Assembly: GCA_001931905.2 (NCBI GenBank)
Contig: MSJI02000932.1
Location: 33,829-97,828 of the forward strand
Reading direction: 5' to 3'
DNA length: 64,000 nucleotides
Source: Cladosporium sp. IMV 00045
Taxonomy: Eukaryota; Ascomycota; Dothideomycetes; Cladosporiales; Cladosporiaceae
In this document: one piece after another, positions 1 through 10,210 of the stretch
Layout: each line of letters starts with the position of its first letter
Numbering within the stretch: the first letter of the stretch is position 1
Made by a program: the position numbers and the translations under genes
The notes under the pieces: generated by a model
What the model was told of the DNA's origin: nothing
Databases searched by the model: none
What the model saw: the letters and a program-made list of their open reading frames with translations, nothing else

Positions 1-1
1 T

Positions 2-160
2 GCCACCGTCGGCGTCGGTCTCTGCAACGGTACTTACAAGGCCGTCAACTGGCAGCGTGTCGGCCTTCTCGGCCTCGCCTGGATCATGACCATCCCCATC
101 GCTGGTACCATTGGTGGTTGCCTCATGGGCTTGATTCTCAATGCTCCTCACTTCTCTTAG
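2..160 (+). CDS. PHO89-type Na+/phosphate symporter, C-terminal end
   Basis: Partial: only the last 52 residues are inside the window and the gene starts to the left. The reading frame begins at base 2 and ends at TAG 158-160. The visible tail holds a conserved GVGLCNG..KAVNW block followed by a hydrophobic helix with a glycine-rich end (GGCLMGLILNAPHF). This matches the C-terminal membrane segment of the PHO4/PHO89 inorganic phosphate transporter family, which couples phosphate import to Na+ (or H+) at the plasma membrane. Nothing upstream can be checked, so phosphate-starvation promoter elements are not visible. The fragment is short but the family pattern is distinctive. Confidence 0.8.
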   Translation, partial: ATVGVGLCNGTYKAVNWQRVGLLGLAWIMTIPIAGTIGGCLMGLILNAPHFS

Positions 161-693
161 GGGACTTTTCGAGGAACGCCCTTTGATCATGATGATGGTG
201 ATGCGGTTGTACAAAAGTTACTAGTGTATGCGCATGGATAGACCGCCGTTGATGGTTTGGCTTTTGATTTTGTTTTCCACTTCAACCTACCTGCTCATTG
301 GCTTAATTATATACCCCAATCAATGATCGAGCGTTACTGCTAAATTGGTCCCAATTTCCTGGAAGTTTCAGTTGTTCGAGCTGTTCGAGCTATTCGAGCT
401 GCATCGACGAATGATTCTAGCTCAAAATCTTGACATTCGTTCATCAATGGCAGTCGGGTGGGCTTTTTTCCGCCGATGAGGTTTGAACAAGTTTATAGGC
501 TGCTTCTACCCCCAGAAGGCCAGGGCCAGGTTGTGACTCGTCAAGGCAAAGAGGAGGCTCATTAGAACGCATTGCATTGGGTATCAAATCAAACAATTAG
601 AACAAAAGCCAAATGCCCGCACCAAGTCCAACCCGAGTACAAGTCTAAAGCCCTCCTAAAGCCAAAAACAAAGACAAAGAAAAGTCAAACCCT
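161..693. other. convergent 3' intergenic region
   Basis: The 533 bp between the phosphate permease stop and the flotillin stop should hold both 3' untranslated regions. No credible gene is seen. A 9-bp unit of the form TTCGAGCT(G/A) occurs three times in tandem at about 375-402. A hexanucleotide-like AT-rich stretch near 300-345 could serve polyadenylation. Confidence 0.5.
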
Positions 694-2313
694 CTACTTC
701 TCACCACCACTCACGTCAGCCTTGCGACCCTCACCGTGTCCATTCCCATTCATGAGCGCCTCCTGCTTCGCCCTAACCTTCTCCTGCACACTCATTTCAG
801 GCTCCTGCTCCGGCATCCTCGCCACCCAAGCCGGCGGCTGCATCCCCGTCTGGTCTTGAATCGTGCTCAGAAGCGGCGGCAGCGTCTGGAAGAGATTGCG
901 AATCGGCGCCGTCGCATCCGCCGCCGCTCCCCCTTCACCTGCCGCTCCCGTGTTCCACACGTTGATCTTCGGCTGCAGCCCATTGATCGCCTGCGCGTTC
1001 GCCAGCGCGAGCTTCTCGTACGTCCCGCTCTGCAGCATCAGGTACTGCATGAGGCCTTGGGGTCCGCCCATCACCTTCGCCAGCTCGCCGTAGCCTCTCG
1101 CCATGGCGACCATGCCTTCGGCTTCCTTCTGCTTCGCGATCAGATCCGCTTCCGCCTCGGTCGTCTTCTTCGTCGCCGACGCTTCCGCCTCTTTCTCAGC
1201 TCGGTAGGCGATCGCGTCCGCTTCCGCTTGCTGGTTGACCAGGTACGCAGCAGCCTGCTTCGACTCGCTGTAGTAGTCTCCATCCGCCTTCTGCTCCGCC
1301 GACTCACGCGCAATCTGCGCCTGCGTAACAGTCGTAGCACGCAAACGCTCCAACTCCATCGCCGCGCGCTTCTGCTCCACTCCCCTCTGCAGCTCGGCAT
1401 CTTTATGCTGCGCCGCGCGCTCCGCCGCGATTTGCTCGAGGTTCAACTCACGTGCAATCTCGATCTCGCGAGTCTTGAGCTTCTGGTCCGCGTTGGCTTT
1501 CTCCACCTTGCGCTCCGTTTCCAGCACGGCGGTGTGGGCGTTGATTTTGGCGATTTTCTGCTTCGCCTCGCCTTCCTTTTCGGCTTCGCCCACGCGTCCG
1601 ATCATGCGTGCGTTGGCCACGTCGACTTGCGCTTGGCTTTGGGCGCCTTCGTGCGCTTTGCGAGCGAGGGACTCGAAGTATTTCGACTCGCCCATGTCTT
1701 GCAGTTCTTTGACGTTGGCGTTGTAGATTCGGAGACCGAATTGGTCGAGTTCTTTTTGCACGCATTCGATTACCTGTCGTGGGGTTAGTGTTTGTAGTTG
1801 ATAGGCTATTCATGCGAGACGAAGTACTCACCTGCGCCTTGAAGAGGCGGCGGTTGTTGAAGAGCTCCTCCATGGTCATGTTGGAGACGATCGAGCGGGT
1901 CTCGCCTTCGATGATGCCTTTGACGATGTCTTGGACGTGGTTGCGTCCGGTTGCGATGATGCTGCCGCGTCTATCGCTGACTTGACCGTCGGAATCGCCG
2001 GTGAGGAGCACGGCGTACTTCTCCAGAGAGGCGATGTCGTCATGCGGACCAATGGTGAAGACCGCAGGCACTAAATTGATGCCGTCAGATCAATGTGCTA
2101 AAGTGGAAGAGGCACGAGTATCAACTTACAAGAGAACTGCAGCTTCTCGCTCGTCATGGCTTGCAAGGCCATGGAGAAGTCGAAAGGCGTGATGGAGATC
2201 TTGGTCACTTTCTGGAAGGGAAGGATGAAGGCTTTCTTCGTAATCTTGACGCTCTCGACACCTACACCGGTGACGGCGAGATACGAATTGGGCTCTGAGA
2301 CGTGGTACCACAT
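694..2313 (-). CDS. flotillin/reggie family (SPFH domain) protein
   Basis: Three exons: 2130-2313, 1832-2070 and 694-1773, giving 500 residues. The introns (2071-2129 and 1774-1831) have clean GT..AG borders and the joins stay in frame, the first rebuilding the conserved block EKLQFSLPAVFTIGP. The N-terminus resembles the flotillin start (a membrane-associated hydrophobic stretch plus EPNSYLAVTG). It is followed by an SPFH/band-7 domain to about residue 190, a long Ala/Glu-rich coiled coil, and a conserved QAINGLQPKINVWNTG region. Flotillins form scaffold domains at the inner face of the plasma membrane and, in filamentous fungi, support sterol-rich domains and hyphal growth. The start is the first ATG before the conserved motif. 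It is divergent from the gene at 3316. Confidence 0.9.
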
Positions 2314-3315
2314 CTTGACTTGTCTTGTGTTTGATTGGTGGTGGGCTGTTGTTGATGGGCTGCTGCCAATGGGTTGTGGTTAATGTGTTGCTGTCAATAT
2401 ATTGCAGGCCGCTGGTTGCTCTAAGGTGTTGTTGATGAGTGAGTGTTGGGTATTCGTATGGAAACGAAGAAAGAGGGACTTTGTTGGTGAGACTTTGTTC
2501 GCGAAAAGACCATACAAATGTGGATCTACAAGGCATATTATATACCTGCGAATGGCCATCAACAGTCACTTCACGAAAACCGCAGTCCGCCAATGGAATG
2601 CCAACTCAGAGTCACGCATAACGGCGCAGTTCATAAGCCTCCTCGCGCTTCTTCACTAACAGAGGTCAAAAGGCCATCATGACAGGTCACGAGGCATTCT
2701 TACTGCCGCTTGATCCTCTTCACTTGGCTTTCTTGTCGGTCGTACATCGGACCCGTACCTGCTGCATCGCGCCGACGACCTGTGCGCAAAGCCGCAGTAC
2801 TGCTTATCGGGGAAGCAAGGCATGCAGTTGGCGCAGTGGCAGTGGCAGTGCCTGAAGGCCTTAGGTTGTGATGGTATAGCTATGGATCTCGGCATGGCCT
2901 TCCACGGGTATCGGCAAGGGGTTGATGTTCGCGCGGCTTCACGTGTGGGGAGAATGTTCTTTGTGCCTTCTCTCATAGGGCTGAGGCAGCTTGGTATTGA
3001 GGCGCATGCGATTTAGTGCCAGCGATGACTTCAGAGCTGAATTCTAGCGCGACTTTTAGGTCATCCTTCGTGCTGTAAGCGACTCGTGAAGTCGGTCTTG
3101 TGACTTGTGGGCCCTGGGTGTTGGTGTCGGGATCCCTAAGGCTGTGCTCTTCTTGGTGGTAAAGCATGGTGCGTGATTTCAGGATCTCCGAGGCGTTGCA
3201 TTGATAATTTGTGGCCTTGTGGCCTTCATTCACCGGCCACGTTGGCTATGCATTGCGCAGTCATATCACATACTTGTCCAAAGCACTTTTGACGACTCCC
3301 AAAAACCACAGCATC
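2314..3315. other. divergent promoter region, no gene seen
   Basis: About 1 kb separates the flotillin ATG from the ATG of the PPxY protein on the other strand. Short open frames exist on both strands, but none has a recognisable domain, good codon pattern or splice support. It most likely holds the promoters and 5' leaders of the two flanking genes. Confidence 0.5.
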
Positions 3316-3993
3316 ATGGCAGAACCACCTTCATACGAGGAAAGCACATCGGGAGTCAGCACGTCGGCGGATCGGAAGAGCGATCGCAAAACGGCTCTTC
3401 CATGGAGCATTAGAGAGCAGGTTGGCTTGTCTAGAAGTCAGCATGTTGCATCGATCGTATCGCAGATTGTGGAACACATCAAGGAACGAGCTCTTCGAGG
3501 ATTGTCGAAGACCACACTGATGCTAATACCATCAGATCAAGGTATATTGCGATATGTCAAAAAGCTCTGCGGCAGAGACTAATTCATGGCAGAGGCTAGT
3601 CGAACAGGCGAGCTCGTCGGCTTCCCCGACGGTGAGGCACCGGCAATGATTCAATTCGAAGGCCAACAGAACAGTATGCAATTTTGGTCGCAACAAGAAG
3701 CTCTGTCGGAGTTGAAAATGCAGCTGCATCGCGCAGCGGCCGACGACCTTCCAGCGCTTCCAAGACAAGAACAAACAGAAGTTTCTCCATTGCCTCCCCC
3801 GAAGAAGACTTCATGGTTCGGACGAAAACCTTCCAAGGCCGCCACAGAGCCTGCACAACTACCGCAGCCTGTAGTATCGCCAGTCGAGGTAGACGTTCAG
3901 ATGGATGAGATCTATTTCAGATCAAAGACGGAGTATGGACTGTACGAGACGTCGCGGGTCAAGGTCGTGGTAGCAACGGTGGATGTTCGGTAG
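3316..3993 (+). CDS. conserved fungal protein with N-terminal PPxY motif, unknown function
   Basis: Two exons, 3316-3541 and 3593-3993, join through a 51-bp intron into 208 residues. The acceptor at 3592 was chosen because it follows a CTAAT branch site and keeps LPSDQ in frame with GELVGFPDGEAP. The start codon opens with MAEPPSYEES; PPSY fits the PPxY consensus bound by WW domains such as those of Rsp5-type ubiquitin ligases. The middle holds LPWSIREQVGLSRSQHVA and LSKTTLMLIPSDQ; the end is YGLYETSRVKVVVATVDVR. I recognise this layout as a conserved but uncharacterised ascomycete family with no assigned domain. The protein is probably cytosolic: no signal peptide or membrane helix is seen. 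Confidence 0.75.
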
Positions 3994-5762
3994 TAAAGAT
4001 TGGAGGTGTTGAAGGAACTTTTGACTAATGCATTTCAAGCAGTCACCAAACTGTTGACTTTCTATCAGTGCGTTGATGGCTCTCTTGCAAAGATACAGGT
4101 GAGGTTGAATGCAGTCGAGACATCAGGTGATATTAGCGCTTAAGCAGAGCGGTAAAAATGCACATCTATGTATTTAATTCTCCGAGTTTGATCAGCCAAT
4201 CAGCTCATTATTCAGACCGCCCGATGTCGACTCTACGGTGTGCAAGACGACCAAATATTCGACAACGAAAACACTGAGACCTTGATCCGTTGCTTTTTGA
4301 ACAAGTCCTTTGAGCCCGCCGTGGGCGGAGAATGGCTGTCGATGGATGAAGCTACTTCAGCAAGCAGATGCCTCTCTAGATAAGCCATGCGGGAGCAGCT
4401 GTGAGGCCTTATGGGCAGGCCACACCACTTGTCATGCGGAAGTTGTGTCTCAGGGTACGTACGCTGAGCCTGAGTCTTGATTTGCTTGGTTTTTTCGAAG
4501 CGGCATTCGACCAGGCTTTGCCATTCACCGCACTGAATAACGAGGCGACTCATACCCAATACGCCCCAGGCTATTCATTCATGCATGCCTTGCTTGAAGC
4601 TACCTGACAGGACTCTTGCTCAACACCAACACTTCATCGCTTTCCTCCGCTGGAGAGTCGACTGCAACATCCGTGCTGTCCTGTCTATACTTGTCAGCAT
4701 AGTCTGTTGGGGCGAAGCACGGCGTGGCACAGTAACACAGCGTCGAGTCCGACGCTCAAGGTGAACTCATAACTTTGACAAACAAATCTCGCGCAGGCTA
4801 CATGCCGGTCACAACATTTGGGAGAATATCGGCAATTTTGCGAAAAGAATCAGACGTGAAGATCAAAACTCCTCGCAATAAGTCGATTGGACAAGCCGTC
4901 CGAATCCTTCGCTTATCTTCATCGTTTCAAGACTAACAGTGACGTCAATACACGGCAGCAATGCATTCCTAGATAACAGTTTGATTCCTACTCAACTTGG
5001 AATTTTGTCAAATCGTCCCCGATAGCGAGCTGCCATGAAGGTCGACAAGAGACATGTGGTTGGAAGTTTGTGAATAGGGTAAATACACGGGCTCTGCTTG
5101 AGCAATCCAACTTTACCCTCTGAACCGGATGACCCGTTTCGCCAGAACCCATCATGCAAGCCACATATTGCTCGCGGCTAGGGTTATGCCACGTATCTCC
5201 GCACTTAGCCTCATCCTACATCTTGCGGCAAGATCTGCGGTTGGTGTCACTCATCTACTCTCCGGGTGGTGGAGAAGCACATGCTTTAGACGACGAGAAA
5301 TCGATCCAATGCAATGATATACAGCACATCTTATTGATCAGAGGTCTCCGAAAACACTCTTTCAAGACATCGTTAAGTAAAAGTAAAGGCTTAGCCGCAG
5401 AGTTAACAGTTTGAGTTCACTAGAAGCGTAGATGGGCACCTCCGATTCATTTATTCATGCATGCAGGCACGGCACCAAGCCAGGGCTTCAGCCAACAAGA
5501 AATACCCTAGCGTCTGTTTCACCGGTCAGTCAATAATCTTCAGCTTCAGCTGAAAGGATTGTTCCGGCTTGAATGCTGGCGATCTGCGCAGAGGGGAGCA
5601 GCTGGGCAGTGCGCTGGATCTATAACTGATAGTCAGGCTCTCAATCTGGACGAGTCGTGCTCGAAGCCTCTCCACTGCTTCAAAACCTGATGTCGGGCTC
5701 TTCCCTGGCACAGCTATCGTGCGCCCGTTACTCAGAGCCCCAGTTCTCAGCTGTTACCCACT
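3994..5762. other. 1.8-kb stretch without a supported gene
   Basis: Only short open frames (under about 110 codons) occur, none with a recognisable family, conserved motif or convincing splice set. It contains the 3' end of the PPxY gene and the promoter of the lectin gene. No repeat structure or RIP-like base bias is obvious. Confidence 0.45.
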
Positions 5763-7413
5763 ATGGCTGACCTTCCTCGAGAGGGTGCTACGTCGAGTCA
5801 AAGCAACCACTCCCAGAGCCTTCCTTTGGAGCAACGACAGTTTCGGTCTTCTGCATCGGTCGATCCCTTCGCCCAGCCCGGTCTTGAGGTAGCATCTGCC
5901 AATGAGAACGACAAGCACTCCGTCAACAATGTCGACCATGGCGATAAGATAGCCTTTAACCAGGCGGAAAAGGAGGCAGTGCATTTTCACACCGGGACAT
6001 TGGATCCAACGATATCGTCAGAACCTCCCAAAGACATCTCGCCACAATCATCTAGAAACCGCCAGATATGCGGAATCAGAAAGGCGGTATTTTGGGCCTT
6101 GGTAATCATCGCGTTGGTCGTAATAGCACTTGCAGTGGGCTTAGGGGTTGGTCTGTCTTCCCGCCAATCCGATGAGGCATCCTCGTCGCCGACCTTAGAT
6201 CCGACTACCTCGTCCGAAACTGCGCCTTCTGCTACGCCGAGCTTCACTGAGATGGATCAAATTGGCGGCAGTATCGATCCAGCATACTATTCGACGTCTG
6301 GTGCCTGGAATGGCTCGGGAATCGTTCACCTATGGCAGAATTTCAGCCAGAATTGGGAGGACATCCCGACAGCCAACGAACACAGCCATGTGGTGTATTA
6401 TCAGCATTACTCTGGAGATATCAGATGGATGCGCGACACTTCGAATGCCGAAAGTTTATGGAAGGAGGGCCCGGAAGGCCTGCTGGTGGTTGCTTCAGAT
6501 GCTAAGAACAGCACGCCGATTACCGGCGTGCAATACACAATCAACGGGATTAATACCTGGCATGTATTTTGTGAGTTTGGGTTGCGCTTACTTGCCGCAA
6601 GAACAATGATACGTATTCATGCATTCAACTAACAATGCTACTAGACCTCGACACCAATAACGTTATACGACAGCGCTCCAGCAGCAATCGATCTGATTCT
6701 GAAGGTTGTACTGATGGGTCAATCTCAAGAGCCAATTTGACTGCATGGGACGGAGATCTAGTTGGACTAACAGCCTGCTGGAGTTCAATCAACGCCAGCA
6801 TTCCGATCAGGCTCTGGTACGCTTCTGACAACGAGACATTTGAGGAGTACCTTTGGTTTGCTGAAAGAGATGAATGGGTTCGACAACCGAGTTGGGACGG
6901 CTACAGCGTCGCCGCAGGCGTTGGCTTTCATACAGGCGCAGGTTTCAACACGTATGTCGGTATGGTCAACACACGCAACGAACTCAAGTTCTTTTACCAA
7001 AGGACAGCCGGAGAGGATCTGTCAAATTGGCAGGAAGGTAAGTTTGCAGACACGTAACTTTTCGAACGATCGACATTGACCAGGTTTATTCAGCATCATA
7101 TACGATTTTCAACGTCGATCCCAGATCGTCTGTCTCTTTCACTCAGCAATACGCCACCTACCAATCGATCTCTAGCAACCGCATACGAGTGGAAGGGATT
7201 ATATGGGACGGCGAAAATACCCGCGCAAGAAGTGATGACATCTCACCCTCGCAAGAGCTGTCGGGGGTTTCGGGCACCCACCTGTCTGCTTTGAACCTTG
7301 GTGAGGACGTTTGGCTGTTCTATCAAAGAAGCGGTGATGAGATCACATGGTTATGGCGAAGGGGCACCGACACCAGATGGACGGTGAACGCACCAATTCC
7401 CGTTCGTTGGTAG
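5763..7413 (+). CDS. type II membrane-anchored fucose-lectin-like protein
   Basis: Three exons, 5763-6570, 6645-7037 and 7094-7413, encode 506 residues. The second acceptor is at 7093 (TTATTCAG), not at the nearer CAG 7083, because only the former keeps the downstream sequence open to the stop. Residues 1-110 are hydrophilic and cytosolic by prediction. A hydrophobic helix (VFWALVIIALVVIALAVGLGVGL) lies at about 116-138, followed by a Ser/Thr-rich stalk and a repeat-rich domain. That domain carries blades with W.....W, VYYQH..GDIRW, LKFFYQR and VWLFYQRSGDEITW, the pattern of the fungal fucose-specific lectin family (six-bladed beta-propeller). The likely role is cell-surface glycan binding. 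No cleavable signal peptide is seen, so it should be membrane-tethered, unlike the soluble family members. Confidence 0.75.
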
Positions 7414-7974
7414 AGTCTTCGCATTATTGAAGAACATTGTTGCGCAGTATGGGGAATGGACATGCGGTACACTTGTTTGCCTACGCCAATGTGTATGTAT
7501 TTAATTTGACGATAATGAGACTTCCCTCTGTTCATGAATACGACCATGAGAGACACTCCTGCATACCCATATATAAACCCTCATAGCCTTGCATACTGTC
7601 TCGCCCTTAGCTTACCGGCGAAGCTTTCTTGTCTACTACCTCCGTCGAGGAACTTCTCCATCGATCCTATACCTTGTGGATAACCTGGTACTAAGCAAAG
7701 GTCCACAATACAGCTTACCAGCACGAGTCTCTTCCGCAGCCCATAGCAAGCAGCTTCTATGCGAGTGGGAACATGCGGAACTTCTGGCTGCAGAGAAAGA
7801 TCAGGAGATCTAAGCAACTTTTGTAGTAGCTATGTAATTAAATGTTGTTCCTTAGCTTCTGGTTACGCTACACATTAATTAATCAATGCGTGATAGTAAG
7901 ACCTTTGAATAACCAATTCCGAGGTATGGCTGGCTTGCTCTTGAGATATAAGGGACATCAGGTGTACCCCGATA
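7414..7974. other. intergenic, no gene seen
   Basis: This 561-bp stretch lies between the lectin stop and the end of the decayed DUF7580 frame on the other strand. Short open frames on both strands have no recognisable content. It most likely holds 3' untranslated sequence. Confidence 0.45.
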
Positions 7975-9820
7975 TCATTGATAATGGAACATATCTGACC
8001 GGCCATTAACTCCCAGACCCGCCTTGATGCATAGAATCTTTAACGGTCGCAAGACATTACAAGCGAAAGCTTCACGCCAGCTGTCATTCTGCGACAAATC
8101 GGACTATAAGCACCAATTAATCGCCTGTGAGCCTTCACTCGACCATTCGCCTTTCATATCTTTCGCCCATGCCATCGCCACGGTCCGTCGAATATCGAGA
8201 TCGGACACCGCGTCCGGTATCTTCTGATATTTCTGCCAGGAAGGGTGTCGTTCTAGCGGTTCATTGAAACAAAGCTTAAGTAAAAGAATCCCAAGCAGAC
8301 CGAAGACGTCGTCGTGCGGCTAGGTTACCTGGCCTTGGTGGAAATGCGAGATGATAAAAGCCTTACCGTGCAGTATTGCCTGACCATCTAGCGACACGGG
8401 CAGATAAATCGTTGTCGAAAGGCCTTTCTCGTCTAACCAAGGAGTGGCACAGAGCTTGAAGAATGCATGAGCGATGTTGTATGCTAGTGAAAGGCGATAT
8501 CGGTAATACAACTTGACCTGATAGCACCCCCTTAAGATGTCGGCTAAGGTATATGCATAAGAACTGTCGCTTGGAGTATCTCCTCTGAAGATTGCGTACG
8601 CTTCATTCGTCACGGCATCGTTAAGAGTATAGATGTAGGCCCCAGGACTCATCGCTTGACTCTTCTTTGTAAGTAGGCATAGGTCCTCATTTATGACATC
8701 TAGTAGGGTTGGGCAGGCCGGAACGATAGGGGAAGTTGACGCTTTGTCGGCGGAAACCATGCTGCTAGGTGCACTATTCCCATTCCCGGCGGAGGAGAGG
8801 TCGAATCGAATGAAGAGAGGGCGACTCCTTTTTAAGGGAACGAATGATGGTGGTTGTTGGGCTTCGGAGTAGGTCACAGAGAGCGAAAAATCGTCCCACG
8901 GTCGAAATTTCTGGGATGCTTCGCTAGGAGAGTATTTACAAGCATATCAAGGCCCATATCTGTGCGCACGTTGCACTGATCCAACTGCAGATATACACAA
9001 TGCATGGAAGCACACGTGCATCGCCAAGCTGATCGCATCAATCTGTGAATGGAAGAAGCGTGTTGCCGGAATTTCAACAGCTTCTTGTATTGGCGTGGAA
9101 CGGTTCGACGAGTCAAGCCCAGAGCATAATCGTCATCCTGTGAGATGCTGTCTTGATCGGAGAGAGTATTTCTGAGGAGGTTGTTGATGCGGCCGATGTC
9201 CTTCATAATGTCATCTCTCTTAAACATCGCGAGGGTGTACGTGAACCTCTTGAGCTCCCACTTCATGTTATCATTGGCTTTGACCATCAAGTTGAGAGGC
9301 ACATCAGTGGAGACGTTCTGACCAACATCCTGTCAATATGATCAGCGTCGCATCCATTGGCATAAGAACGAGAAGCTGGACTCGCCTTGTGATCTCGCCA
9401 CAAATTTGCCTGGAAGTGCTCGTCGTCAACCTTGCTGACTTTCGCAAGCTTCTTGAGAGCATCGTGCATCTCATTCAAGTTTTCGAAGTAGCGTTTCTTC
9501 CGCTCTCCGAGTCGTTGGCTCAGTCGCTCGTCAATTTCTGGATTCAACCATGCTTTGCTGCTCAAGTCCCCGATAAGGAGCTCGAGCTCGACCTGCTCTA
9601 TAGTACCTTCTACCACTAATGGCTGTAATAGAAGTCGCATGTGCGTCCGGTAATCCAGTCGACAATCTTCGAGGCGACCGATGTCTTCTCGGTATTGTCG
9701 ACGCAGCTTCCAAAATATCCTGTTCGCCTTTTCGATGGCTTGGTAATGTTCCATAGCACTAATTATGAGAGAAAAGCCACCCAGAACGAGGCCTACGGCC
9801 TCAACGCCAGCCATGACCAC
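7975..9820 (-). pseudogene. DUF7580-type protein gene with two in-frame nonsense codons
   Basis: Exons 9386-9820, 8970-9329 and 8910 leftwards join in frame. Intron 9330-9385 needs a GC donor (AAG|GCGAGT) and an AG acceptor; intron 8911-8969 is GT..AG. The N-terminal half is helical and opens with a hydrophobic GVEAVGLVLGGFSLII stretch. The C-terminal half has the SAWRCTCASMHC region and the LAYNIAHAFFKLCATPWL block typical of fungal DUF7580 proteins. The frame hits TAG at 8320-8322, but the same frame continues with HDDVFGLLGILLLKLCF, hits a second TAG at 8104-8106, and continues again to TGA 7975-7977. Both stops interrupt family-like sequence, so I call a pseudogene; a shortened product of about 461 residues could still be made. 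The family is of unknown biochemical function but often sits with NLR/HET-type genes. Confidence 0.65.
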
Positions 9821-10210
9821 AGGTGCAAATAATCAAGATTGGGCGAAGAAGAAGGGAAAGCTGGCTTTCTGTAAGGCTGTCTCGTAACAAGTGATGAAGC
9901 TTCAGCTTGTAGAGCGTGATCATTCGGAGGTTGTTCATCCGGTAAGCGCGCGTTTCCTGCAGTGAGACGGAAGAGAACAACCAATGATTCCTCTTTGATA
10001 CCGATCATGCAGCCAAGGCATTGTGAGCTTGCTGGTGACGCGGAGTCCTTCTCATGAAGCGCGTCATCCTCGCACGACTGTATGTAAGTGTCTTCTGACA
10101 GGCTGAGCTGACCTCGACATCTCGACGCTTCATTTCCTTGCTCATGTAGACCCAGCACCCTGCTAAGTTTTACTGTGCAGTCGCTTGAGCCGTGGACAAT
10201 CAGAATTGAC
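9821..10210. promoter_or_regulatory. divergent intergenic region
   Basis: 390 bp lie between the ATG of the DUF7580-type gene on the minus strand and the ATG of the zinc-finger gene on the plus strand. It presumably carries both promoters. No specific operator motif is identifiable. Confidence 0.45.

Noticed and set aside
736..1788. Long plus-strand open frame opposite the flotillin gene
   Set aside because: It is the antisense shadow of the Ala/Glu-rich coiled-coil exon; its product is an Arg/Leu/His-rich sequence with no family pattern.
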